NCBI GenBank assembly: GCA_934101685.1
Contig: CAKORZ010000032.1
Location: 1 to 14,702, forward strand
Length of the DNA: 14,702 nt
From: an uncultured Bacilli bacterium
Lineage (GTDB): Bacteria > Bacillota_I > Bacilli_A > RFN20 > DUOF01
Direction of reading: 5' to 3'
This document shows positions 1-7,036 of this stretch, piece after piece. The notes under the pieces are model-generated. The model saw nothing but the letters and a program-made list of their open reading frames with translations. It searched no databases and had not been told where the DNA came from. Position 1 is the stretch's first letter. Every line of letters starts with the position of its first letter. The translations under genes and the position numbers were made by a program.

Positions 1-781
1 CTCCCTCATAAGACATAATATAAACTTTATCACCATTAATACTAGCGCTTGTTTGATCTTTAACACTTACATTCATATCTGTTCCTGTTAAAGCAAGTGG
101 TAAATCATCAAATGTTGAGCCAGTCGTAGAACTTAAATTCTTTCTTGATTCTTCCATATTTTTAGATAAATTAAAGTAATCTTCACTAAACTCTACTCCT
201 GTTTCTACTTTAGTAAAAGTTACATTTACTAAAACTTCATTTTTGTCATTATATAAATGAACCCATAATGGAGTTAAATCCTTAGTAAATTTAATTTCTT
301 GTTTTGAATATTGAGGAGCATTTTTATAACTTGGTTCACTAGTAACAATAATTCCATCATCTACTTTTTTAGTAGTGTATTCACCATTAAACACATCTAA
401 TAATGATTGATAAATATATGGTTTAGCACTGTTTAATGGCCAACCTGATTTAAATTGGTATACTTGATTTAAAGTTGGTGTTAAAACATATACTCCTTCT
501 TCATTTCTTAACATAATTTGTTCTTGATTGATTGTAGTGTCATATAAACTAACTCTAAATAAATCTTTATCTTCTTTCTTAGCGTATGATACTACTACAT
601 TAAATTTTCTTTGCTCTTCCCCATTGTTTAACTCCATATTAGCCTCTAATTGATAAGAGTTTAAATTTTTGTTTACATTTTGCAAAGTATCATTAATTGA
701 TGGTTTTGAAAAGAAAACCTTCCAAACTCCTACACCTAATAATGCTAGAACTAAAACTGCTACCATAATTTTTTTAAACAT
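1..781 (-). CDS. LolA-like lipoprotein-sorting family protein, 3' end off the window
   Basis: An open frame of 260 codons starts at ATG 781 and leaves the window at its 3' end. Its ribosome binding site AGGTGA lies at 791-796. The first 25 residues are a lysine start (MFKKI), a hydrophobic helix (VAVLVLALLGVGVW) and a Lys, so it is an exported or membrane-anchored protein. No lipobox cysteine is visible. The rest is beta-rich with motifs such as SINDTLQNVNKNLNSYQLEANM, typical of the LolA fold found in monoderm proteins like Bacillus YdcC and clostridial GerS. The last visible part (VKDQTSASINGDKVYIMSYEG) fits the C-terminal domain of that group. In a Gram-positive there is no outer membrane to serve, so the role is unknown: an envelope lipid- or lipoprotein-related function is an inference. 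The family call comes from fold-like pattern and is moderately sure. Confidence 0.62.
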   Translation of the reverse strand, partial: MFKKIMVAVLVLALLGVGVWKVFFSKPSINDTLQNVNKNLNSYQLEANMELNNGEEQRKFNVVVSYAKKEDKDLFRVSLYDTTINQEQIMLRNEEGVYVLTPTLNQVYQFKSGWPLNSAKPYIYQSLLDVFNGEYTTKKVDDGIIVTSEPSYKNAPQYSKQEIKFTKDLTPLWVHLYNDKNEVLVNVTFTKVETGVEFSEDYFNLSKNMEESRKNLSSTTGSTFDDLPLALTGTDMNVSVKDQTSASINGDKVYIMSYEG

Positions 782-897
782 TTTTTATTTTCACCTATCC
801 CTTTGTAAAAGTCTATGCAAGTAATTATTAAAAAATGTAAAAATATGAATTATTTTTTTAAATCTGGATATATTAATAAAGAAAAGGGAGGATTTTT

Positions 898-1128
898 ATG
901 AATATTTTACAGAAAACAGCACTTGTTTTAACTGTTATTGGTGCCTTAAACTGGGGTATGATAGGTTTATTTAATTTTGACTTAGTTGCTTCAATATTTG
1001 GATCTATGACAATTGTTACTAGAACTATCTATACTTTAGTGGGTATTGCTGGACTTATTAACATCATGTTATTCTTTGTGAATCTTGATGAAATGGTTGT
1101 TATCGATAATAGAGAAAAAGCAAGATAA
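898..1128 (+). CDS. DUF378 family small membrane protein (YuzA-like)
   Basis: 76 residues. The ATG follows a strong AAAGGGAGG site at 883-891. Two membrane helices are visible, at about residues 8-35 and 41-62, with the family hallmark LTVIGALNWGMIGLFNFDLVASIFG (split here by the TM1 core ALNWG). A short charged tail, NREKAR, ends it. DUF378 proteins, such as Bacillus YuzA, are common in Firmicutes and have no established function. The gene stands alone on the plus strand, divergent from the LolA-like gene (116 bp between starts) and convergent with the XRE fusion gene, with which it shares a bidirectional terminator. Confidence 0.88.
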   Translation: MNILQKTALVLTVIGALNWGMIGLFNFDLVASIFGSMTIVTRTIYTLVGIAGLINIMLFFVNLDEMVVIDNREKAR

Positions 1129-1134
1129 TCATTT

Positions 1135-1170
1135 AAAGACTGTCTTTGATTTCTAATAATATTATTAGAA
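1135..1170. repeat. two adjacent palindromes after the DUF378 gene
   Basis: AAAGAC-T-GTCTTT (1135-1147) is followed three bases later by a perfect 20-bp palindrome, TTCTAATAAT then ATTATTAGAA (1151-1170). Both lie between the DUF378 stop and the terminator hairpin at 1174-1207. They could fold as 3'-UTR hairpins or bind a dimeric protein. No function can be assigned. Confidence 0.6.
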
Positions 1171-1173
1171 AGT

Positions 1174-1207
1174 AAAAATAAGCGAGTTATTTAATTCGCT
1201 TATTTTT
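1174..1207. terminator. bidirectional intrinsic terminator
   Basis: AAAAATAAGCGA (1174-1185) pairs perfectly with TCGCTTATTTTT (1196-1207), leaving a 10-nt loop. U-tracts result on both strands, so it can end both the DUF378 transcript and the convergent XRE-ATPase-CYTH transcript. The right arm contains the last codons and TAA stop of the minus-strand gene. Confidence 0.88.
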
Positions 1208-2501
1208 TTATTTTCGCTATATTATGATTCTTGTAACTTTCATCATTTGTTACTTCTTTTATAACCTTAACAAAAGGAGGTATTTCTACATCATCTGATT
1301 CTGTAAGCAACTCTACTTCTAATAAAGCATCCTTATTATTATCTTTAAATATATCTATTTCATAATAAGTTTTGCCATAAGTTATACAATATCTTGTTTT
1401 TCTTATTTGTCTACAAGAAGGATCAGCATTCATCAATAAATTTAGATATTCTTCCTTAGATAATCTTTTTTCTGTTTCTATTCTTTTTAAATTTGATATA
1501 TTCTTCTTAATTGTTTGATAATAAATATAATTACCATTTTTTCCTCTTTGTCTAACTCTAACTTCTTCATCATTATCACTAAGTAAATATGTTTGAATAA
1601 TTTCTACTTTTTCGCAATTATCCATACTTTCTAATAATTTTATATTTGGATACTCTATTAAATATTTTCTCTCTATTTCATAACCTATTGGCTCTTTTAA
1701 GAAAGAATCTATTTCTTTTAATAGTTTTTTTATTTTTTCTTCAAAAGACATAGAATTATCTATTATTCTAAAATGAGGATGACCAGTCCATGCAGCAATT
1801 ATTTTATCATCCACTATTCTAGCCTCATCTATATTTTCTTGTCTTGCTGAATTGTTATCTTTTGTATAAAATTCTTCTGCTCCTTTTGCGCAACTCACAA
1901 GATGAAATACAGCATCATAATTATCGCGCATTTCTATTTCATTAGTATTAAAGTCATTGCATATCTTTTGAAACTCTAATTCATTTATAAATGCTTTAGA
2001 ATCCAAAAGACCTCTATCACAAACAATTAAAATTTTACCATCCATTAATTTAGCAGCATTCATATATATTTTTTCTTTTTCTAATTGTAATCCCACTATT
2101 GCCTTTTGAAAATCAAGTCTTGATTTACAAGTTTCATAATTTATTCCATTATTAATTAACTCAGTTGCACTTTCATTTATAAATAATACTTTATATCCCT
2201 TTTTTATAAAATGATTTTGAATCCAACTTAAGGCTGTAGACTTTCCTGCACATGGGCCACCAGTTATAACAATTTTAGTAATATTAATATTTTCATTTTT
2301 ATTATCTAATAAATATTCTAATTTAACATTAAAAACATCACACAATTTTTTTAAAACATCTACATTAGGTTTTGCTTTACCCATTTCCCATTTAGAAACA
2401 GCCTTATTGCTAACTCCTACTAATTCTCCTAATTTTTCTTGAGATATCTTACACTTTTTTCTTAATTCATATATTTTATTACCAAACTCATAATCATTCA
2501 T
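1200..2501 (-). CDS. XRE-type HTH / P-loop ATPase (AAA_28, TTD14-like) / CYTH domain fusion
   Basis: 433 residues from ATG 2501. The longer GTG frame at 2510 is rejected because that GTG is part of the GAGGTG ribosome binding site. Three domains are visible. Residues 4-66 are an XRE helix-turn-helix (KISQEKLGELVGVSNKAVSKW). Residues 74-265 are a P-loop NTPase with Walker A GGPCAGKST at 81-89 and Walker B-like ILIVCDRG ending at 164. Residues 273-433 are a CYTH triphosphate-tunnel domain with ExExK-type E275-I-E277-R-K279, VRVRQR (314-319), YEIDIF and LLEVEL. P-loop plus CYTH matches the TTD14-like architecture; CYTH enzymes act on triphosphates or related phosphoryl substrates. The added HTH suggests a transcription factor that senses or processes a nucleotide or polyphosphate ligand, which is inference. 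It is a single-gene unit with a candidate operator at 2548-2562. Confidence 0.87.
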   Translation of the reverse strand: MNDYEFGNKIYELRKKCKISQEKLGELVGVSNKAVSKWEMGKAKPNVDVLKKLCDVFNVKLEYLLDNKNENINITKIVITGGPCAGKSTALSWIQNHFIKKGYKVLFINESATELINNGINYETCKSRLDFQKAIVGLQLEKEKIYMNAAKLMDGKILIVCDRGLLDSKAFINELEFQKICNDFNTNEIEMRDNYDAVFHLVSCAKGAEEFYTKDNNSARQENIDEARIVDDKIIAAWTGHPHFRIIDNSMSFEEKIKKLLKEIDSFLKEPIGYEIERKYLIEYPNIKLLESMDNCEKVEIIQTYLLSDNDEEVRVRQRGKNGNYIYYQTIKKNISNLKRIETEKRLSKEEYLNLLMNADPSCRQIRKTRYCITYGKTYYEIDIFKDNNKDALLEVELLTESDDVEIPPFVKVIKEVTNDESYKNHNIAKIKK

Positions 2502-2507
2502 TTCTAG

Positions 2508-2513
2508 CACCTC
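2508..2513 (-). promoter_or_regulatory. ribosome binding site that sets the XRE fusion start
   Basis: GAGGTG lies 6 nt before ATG 2501. The apparent upstream GTG start at 2510 is the 3' half of this site, so translation should start at 2501. Confidence 0.8.
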
Positions 2514-2547
2514 ATTTTTATTTTAGCATTATTCTAAATTAATTTTA

Positions 2548-2562
2548 TCTACTTTAAGTAGA
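2548..2562. promoter_or_regulatory. palindrome, candidate autoregulatory operator of the XRE fusion
   Basis: A perfect 7-bp inverted repeat around one base (TCTACTT-T-AAGTAGA) lies 46 bp upstream of ATG 2501, inside the only promoter-sized gap between this gene and the upstream terminator. The half-site AAGTAG recurs at 2571-2576, 15 bp away in direct orientation. Possible -10 boxes (TAAAAT, TAGAAT on the minus strand) lie between the palindrome and the gene. Autoregulation through such a site is usual for XRE regulators; binding here is inferred. Confidence 0.45.
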
Positions 2563-2566
2563 AACT

Positions 2567-2588
2567 AAAAAAGTAGCTCTCGCTACTA
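2567..2588 (-). terminator. intrinsic terminator of the mgtE-RDD-deoD-NERD operon
   Basis: On the minus strand AGTAGC (2587-2582), a GAGA loop and GCTACT (2577-2572) are followed by a U-tract (2572-2567). The hairpin starts inside the TAG stop codon of the NERD-like gene. Confidence 0.78.
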
Positions 2589-3242
2589 ATTTGCTTTTTT
2601 AGTATTAACTTCTTTAAAATTAATTATTGATTCATTATGATAATCAAATATCTTCTTTGCTGCTTCATTTATAGATTTAATTGAAAATTCATTTAACTTG
2701 CACTCTTTTTCATAAACCTCTATAAAGTTTTCAAAATCATCTTCATATATAACAAATTCTTTTTTATCACTACCCTCTATTTTACTAGTAACAACTGGTT
2801 TAGATAAATAAACTATATTTACAAAATCTTCAATTGAATTATCTAGTAAATTAGATAAAATTCTAATTCTTTTTTCATTATATCTTAAAGGATTTTCAAC
2901 ATGCACTAATTTATCTCTTTTATATAAAACCCATTTTTCATCTATTGCTTTAGCATTTAAATAACCATAATAACATTTACAAGCAATAACATAAATATAT
3001 TTATTACCAATCATAATATGATCAATTTTAATATATTTATCCTCTCTTATTTGAATAACAACATCACTTAAAAGTGGAAAATCATGGTCGACTGCAAATC
3101 TCTTTAATTTAGCCGTTATTCTCTTCTTTTTAGTTAATCCTATTATTAAATTTTTTAAATCATCCATAAAAATATAACAAACAGAAAATATAACTAATAA
3201 GAATAAAAATAAAATCATTAACCAAAGGCCTAATTTATCCAT
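2586..3242 (-). CDS. membrane-anchored NERD-like domain protein
   Basis: 218 residues. A single strong N-terminal membrane helix (about residues 5-26, LWLMILFLFLLVIFSVCYIF) is followed by a Lys/Arg-rich stretch (38-48), so the rest faces the cytoplasm. Residues 58-110 resemble the NERD (nuclease-related) domain: DVVIQI, IDHIMIGNKYIYVIACKCYYG and a Trp at 104. The Asp of IDH (D74) is present. The usual acidic residue of the family ExK motif is replaced by alanine: A87-C88-K89. If the alignment holds, nuclease activity may be lost. ATG 3242 overlaps the deoD stop by one base (TAATG), so translation is probably coupled to deoD. It is the last gene of the operon. Function is unknown; the family call is from pattern recognition. 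Confidence 0.6.
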   Translation of the reverse strand: MDKLGLWLMILFLFLLVIFSVCYIFMDDLKNLIIGLTKKKRITAKLKRFAVDHDFPLLSDVVIQIREDKYIKIDHIMIGNKYIYVIACKCYYGYLNAKAIDEKWVLYKRDKLVHVENPLRYNEKRIRILSNLLDNSIEDFVNIVYLSKPVVTSKIEGSDKKEFVIYEDDFENFIEVYEKECKLNEFSIKSINEAAKKIFDYHNESIINFKEVNTKKAN

Positions 3243-3952
3243 TATAATTCACTCGCTACTTCCAAACTTAATTTCATCATATTAGTAAAGCCATTTTGTC
3301 TCATTTCAGATGTTGTTGCTTCTTTAGTAATAAAACTATCTGAAATACTTAATACAGTCATAGCTTTCTTTCCAAGTTTAGCAGCGTTTATATATAAAGC
3401 ATATGATTCCATCTCTACTGCTAAGACACCAAGATTAGCCCATCTTTTCCAATATTCATCATCGTTTTCATAAAAAATATCACTACTAAATACATTTCCA
3501 ACATGATATCTATAATCATTTTCTCTACATATTCTAGCAGCTTTTTCTACTAAATCAAACGAAGCTATTGCACTATAAGTACCTCTCAAGTCAAATTGTG
3601 AAGCATAGTTAGAATTACTACATGCTCCAAGTGCTATTACAATATCTCCAATTTTAGCATCTTTATTATATGCTCCTGCTGTTCCTACTCTTATAATAGT
3701 ATCTACATCATACTCTGTATATAATTCATAAGAGTAAATCCCCATTGAAGGTATTCCCATACCACTACCTGCTACACTCAATTCTTTTCCTTTATAGTGA
3801 CCTGTGTAACAATACATATTTCTTACTTTATTAACTAATTTGTAATCATCAAAGAAATTTTCTGCTATATACTTTGCTCTAAGTGGATCTCCACACATTA
3901 AAACGGTTTTAGCTATTTCTCCTTTTTTTGCTTCATTATGTGCTGTTGGCAT
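3242..3952 (-). CDS. deoD: purine-nucleoside phosphorylase, hexameric DeoD type
   Basis: 236 residues, the normal length for DeoD. It cleaves purine (deoxy)ribonucleosides with phosphate to free base and (deoxy)ribose 1-phosphate in cytoplasmic purine salvage. Family positions are present and shifted by one from the E. coli enzyme: H5, phosphate-binding G21 and R25 in CGDPLRAK, R44, R88 in IIRVGTAGA, the nucleoside-binding VEMES at 179-183, and the catalytic Asp D205 in SISDS. AGSGMGIPSMGIYSYELY is the phosphorylase signature region. ATG 3952 overlaps the RDD stop (TAATG), and GTGAGGA inside the end of the RDD gene serves as ribosome binding site. The 3' end overlaps the NERD-like gene in the same way. 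Confidence 0.97.
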   Translation of the reverse strand: MPTAHNEAKKGEIAKTVLMCGDPLRAKYIAENFFDDYKLVNKVRNMYCYTGHYKGKELSVAGSGMGIPSMGIYSYELYTEYDVDTIIRVGTAGAYNKDAKIGDIVIALGACSNSNYASQFDLRGTYSAIASFDLVEKAARICRENDYRYHVGNVFSSDIFYENDDEYWKRWANLGVLAVEMESYALYINAAKLGKKAMTVLSISDSFITKEATTSEMRQNGFTNMMKLSLEVASEL

Positions 3953-4428
3953 TATAATTCCTCACTTTCATATAAATCTATAACTTTTGTTTTTGCTATT
4001 ATATCAGCTAAATCTCTATTATCATCTCTTAATATCATTATAATAGTGGATGCTATTGCTGTTATTGCTAAAGATCCAAAACCTATAAAAATTCTACCAA
4101 TTACTTCTCTAAAGAACATTGTTTTATAATCTACTTCTTCACCATTTTCTTTTACTATTTTAAGTTTAAATACTTTTTTACCTAATGTTTGTCCATTAAA
4201 TAGTAAAGGAGTAACCATATAATAGAACATTAATAATAATCCATATAAGATTCCCCATCTAAACATGTCTACAATAAATTTAGTTGTAACTAAATGCTCT
4301 CCTTGTTTAAACATACTTATAATAAATGGAAGTTTCCATAAAGCAAGAAGCACTAATACTCCAAATACTATTCCAAAGTCTACTATTGCAGCCATCACAC
4401 GATGTCTTACTTTCGCTAATTTCATCAT
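3952..4428 (-). CDS. RDD family membrane protein
   Basis: 158 residues with three membrane helices, at about 13-33, 57-78 and 112-134. RDD features are seen: R and D in VRHRVMAAIVDF at the start of TM1, the GQTLGKKVFKLKIV segment after TM2, and LRDDNRDLADIIAKTKVI near the end. RDD proteins are small integral membrane proteins, some linked to cation/proton exchange or stress, mostly unassigned. Two ATGs stand side by side (4428 and 4425). AAGGGGTG overlaps the mgtE stop, and its spacing (7 nt) suits the second better, so the protein may be 157 residues. Placement directly behind mgtE suggests a membrane or ion-related job; that is only context. Confidence 0.88.
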   Translation of the reverse strand: MMKLAKVRHRVMAAIVDFGIVFGVLVLLALWKLPFIISMFKQGEHLVTTKFIVDMFRWGILYGLLLMFYYMVTPLLFNGQTLGKKVFKLKIVKENGEEVDYKTMFFREVIGRIFIGFGSLAITAIASTIIMILRDDNRDLADIIAKTKVIDLYESEEL

Positions 4429-4436
4429 TTCACCCC

Positions 4437-5819
4437 TTAAACAAACAATGGTATTAATATTTCCTTAGCCATTGTAAAATATATTAAAATTGCAATTGCA
4501 TCTGCTATTGTTGTAACTAATGGTCCTGCCATTACAGCTGGGTCTATTTTACATATTTTTGCTAAAATTGGTAATGTTGTAGCAATTACTTTAGAAACTA
4601 CAACAACTAACATTAGACTAAGAGAAACAACCATAAATATAGAATTAGCATTTTTCTCTACTTCTACTATTCCTGTAATGTTTTCTAGCCATAAGAAGCC
4701 ATAGCAAACAATCGCTAAACTTCCCCCTACTAATATACCAACTACAAGTTCTTTTCTCAAGGCTTTAAGAAAATCTTTTGTAGTTATTGTACCTAGTGAA
4801 AGTCCTCTTATAAGTAATGCTGTTGTTTGACTTCCTGCGTTTCCAGCCATATCTGTAATCATTGGCATAAACACTGTTAACACTGATATTGTAGCAATCG
4901 TAGATTCTGCCTTGCTTAAAACAAAAACAGATACTGCTGAAGCAAACATAAGAATAATTAGCCAAACTATTGTTTTCTTAAATAACTTGATATTTGATAC
5001 TTCAAAATAATCATCTTCAAGAGGAACGACATGTGCCATCTTTTCAATATCTTCTGTAGCTTCATCATCAATAACATCAATGATATCATCCGCAGTAATA
5101 ATTCCTAACATTTTCATTTCTTGGTTAACTACTGCTATTGAACTCAAATCGTACTTTTTAAAGTAATTAGCAACATCTTCTTTATCTTCATCAACAACAA
5201 CGCTAACTATATCTTTTTCCATGATATCTTTAATCTTTGTATCTTCTTCATTAAATAATATTTCTTTTAAAGATATGTATCCCTTTAATGTTCTTTTATT
5301 ATCTACAATATAACAATAAGATATTGTTTCTGCTTCTTTTCCTTCTTTTCTTATCTTATTTAAAGCACTTTTACAAGTATCATTTTCCTTAAGTTCTATA
5401 TACTCAATGGTCATTATAGATCCTGCACTATTTTCTCTATAACTCAAGATTTGATTTACTTCTCCTCTTACATCTTTATCAATAGATTTTAAAATCTTTT
5501 TTACAATGTTTGATGGCATTTCTTCAATAAAATCTACTATATCATCTGTATATAGTTCCTCAATAATATTTTTAACATCCTTACTAGCTAAAACACTAAC
5601 AAGTTTTTCTTTATATTCACTATCTAAATAACTAAAAACTTCTGCAGTTAAACTCGAAGGGACTGTCTTAAAAATAAAAATTGCTTTCTTTACATCTAAT
5701 TCATTAATTGCTTCTGCTAGATCTACACTATTATAATATTCAAAGACATTTCTTAGTTTTGCAACATCTTTTGATGTTATTATTTCTTCTAGCATTTCTA
5801 CTGTTACATCGTTATTCAT
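4437..5819 (-). CDS. mgtE: magnesium transporter MgtE
   Basis: 460 residues with the full MgtE architecture: N-terminal helical MgtE_N domain (about 1-128), two CBS domains (about 133-190 and 195-255), a plug-helix region and a five-helix pore domain (about 282-460). The pore signature PMITDMAGNAGSQ is at 319-331, and the DPAVMAGPLVTTIAD segment (426-440) carries the conserved Asp D440 lining the Mg2+ path. In this family the cytoplasmic domains bind Mg2+ and close the channel when it is abundant. ATG 5819 follows AGGAGG with a 7-nt spacer. It is the first gene of a four-gene operon and has its own -10 box. No M-box Mg2+ riboswitch fits the short leader. Confidence 0.97.
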   Translation of the reverse strand: MNNDVTVEMLEEIITSKDVAKLRNVFEYYNSVDLAEAINELDVKKAIFIFKTVPSSLTAEVFSYLDSEYKEKLVSVLASKDVKNIIEELYTDDIVDFIEEMPSNIVKKILKSIDKDVRGEVNQILSYRENSAGSIMTIEYIELKENDTCKSALNKIRKEGKEAETISYCYIVDNKRTLKGYISLKEILFNEEDTKIKDIMEKDIVSVVVDEDKEDVANYFKKYDLSSIAVVNQEMKMLGIITADDIIDVIDDEATEDIEKMAHVVPLEDDYFEVSNIKLFKKTIVWLIILMFASAVSVFVLSKAESTIATISVLTVFMPMITDMAGNAGSQTTALLIRGLSLGTITTKDFLKALRKELVVGILVGGSLAIVCYGFLWLENITGIVEVEKNANSIFMVVSLSLMLVVVVSKVIATTLPILAKICKIDPAVMAGPLVTTIADAIAILIYFTMAKEILIPLFV

Positions 5820-5838
5820 TCAAATCCCTCCTATTTAA

Positions 5839-5844
5839 ATTATA
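5839..5844 (-). promoter_or_regulatory. -10 box for the mgtE operon
   Basis: A perfect TATAAT on the minus strand lies 19 bp before the mgtE ATG and about 10 bp before its AGGAGG site. It sits between the ddl-like terminator and mgtE. No good -35 hexamer is seen at 16-18 bp, so only the -10 is supported. Confidence 0.5.
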
Positions 5845-5890
5845 CATTCATTATTTAAATTTATTTTATGATTTTCACTTATTTTTTACT

Positions 5891-5926
5891 AAAAATAAAA
5901 GAGTTAGAACTTTCTAACCCTTTATT
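5891..5926 (-). terminator. intrinsic terminator of the hydrolase-MurF-Ddl operon
   Basis: On the minus strand AAAGGGTTAGAA pairs with TTCTAACTCTTT (one G-U), giving an 11-bp stem and tight loop, followed by TTATTTTT. The TAG stop of the Ddl-like gene lies inside the first arm. Confidence 0.85.
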
Positions 5927-7026
5927 TTATTTGTATTAAGATTAATCTTATTAAAAATATTCATTTTATCAATACTTTTAAGTAGTTTATTTTCATAAAA
6001 ACAGTCTCTTTTACTACTTTCAATAACTGTATCAAGCAACTCTAAAAAATCCATTTTATCTTTCCATAAATAATAAGAATATGATCCTGGTATTGCATTA
6101 ACTTCATTAACATATAATTTTTCTTTATATAAGAAATCTATTCTTATTACTCCCTTTGCTTCAAATGATTTATAAATAATTTTAGCTGTTTTTTCCATTT
6201 CTTCTTTTATTTTATCATCCATAATACAAGGGAATATTCTTTTTGAAGAAACCATTCCATTAACCTTTTCTCCACCTTCATATTTTTGGGAATAGTCTAA
6301 TATATCTTTATTTGATAACACTTCTTCAATACTTGATGTTAGTATTTCTCCATTTTTTTCCACTACTGAAATATTGTATTCTTTTGCTTCATTTAAGTAC
6401 TCTTCTACTAACACATTTTTATCATATTCAAATGCTACTTTTATTGCTTCTTCTAACTCCTCCTTATTATTAACTTTTTTTATTCCAATTGATGATCCTA
6501 AAGTATTTGGTTTAACAATAAGTGGATAATTCATCTTATCTATTTCTTTTAAATCATCATCTTTATTTATTTCTACAAACTTAGAATTATTTATATTTAA
6601 ACTATTTAATACCCTTTTAGTTAAACTTTTATTTTGTGCTAGTGAATAAAAAGACAATGAATCACTAATAACAGGTATCTTTTTAAACTTTAAATATGAT
6701 AAAAGTGTACCATCTTCCATCCCCTTACCATGCACTATAGGGAAAGCCATATCAAAATATACTTTCTTTTTTAATTTTCTTTTCAAATAACATTTTTTAT
6801 TATCTTTTTCTATTTTAACTTCATGCTTTTTCTTTAAAATCTTTTTTATATTTTTATATGTTTCTAAATCTTTTAATTCATTTAAATAATATATCTTATT
6901 TTCTTTACTTATATAAGCTGGTATTACTGTATAACCAACACTTAAAGCATTCATTACTTGATTCGCTGTTATAACACTAATCTCATGCTCCACACTCTCT
7001 CCACCAAACAAAACTAATATTCTCAT
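5914..7026 (-). CDS. Ddl-like ATP-grasp ligase (D-alanine--D-alanine ligase family)
   Basis: 370 residues, usual Ddl length plus a short C-terminal tail. The Ddl N-terminal signature is intact (FGGESVEHEISVITA, E15 at the catalytic position), as are HGKGMEDGTL (99-108), the ATP-binding KPNTLGSSIGI (172-182), the omega-loop-like DYSQKYEGG, and metal ligands in RIDFL (D297) and NEVN (E308, N310). Two stretches depart from consensus. The family's PYxGS...S...MDK region reads PVISDSLSFYSLAQNK (118-133), and the usual NTxPGFT reads NAIPGSY (310-316). These regions shape the substrate site, so the product may not be plain D-Ala-D-Ala. AGGAGG overlaps the MurF-like stop (TAGGAGG), 10 bp upstream. 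Last gene of a three-gene operon. Family call is firm; substrate is open. Confidence 0.88.
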   Translation of the reverse strand: MRILVLFGGESVEHEISVITANQVMNALSVGYTVIPAYISKENKIYYLNELKDLETYKNIKKILKKKHEVKIEKDNKKCYLKRKLKKKVYFDMAFPIVHGKGMEDGTLLSYLKFKKIPVISDSLSFYSLAQNKSLTKRVLNSLNINNSKFVEINKDDDLKEIDKMNYPLIVKPNTLGSSIGIKKVNNKEELEEAIKVAFEYDKNVLVEEYLNEAKEYNISVVEKNGEILTSSIEEVLSNKDILDYSQKYEGGEKVNGMVSSKRIFPCIMDDKIKEEMEKTAKIIYKSFEAKGVIRIDFLYKEKLYVNEVNAIPGSYSYYLWKDKMDFLELLDTVIESSKRDCFYENKLLKSIDKMNIFNKINLNTNKIKG

Positions 7027-7036
7027 ATTATTCCTC

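Noticed and set aside
3240..3962. Repeated GAATTATAATG at 3242 and 3952
   Set aside because: Explained by both upstream proteins ending in Glu-Leu-stop with a TAATG overlap to the next ATG. It is coupling, not a separate repeat element.
3938..4468. Plus-strand open frames opposite deoD, the RDD gene and mgtE
   Set aside because: They overlap strongly supported minus-strand genes, have no ribosome binding sites and encode low-complexity sequence; similar shadows lie opposite the ligase and rimO genes.
5820..5890. Possible M-box magnesium riboswitch before mgtE
   Set aside because: Only about 70 bp separate the upstream terminator from mgtE, and the TATAAT lies 19 bp before the ATG. There is no room for a riboswitch of well over 100 nt.
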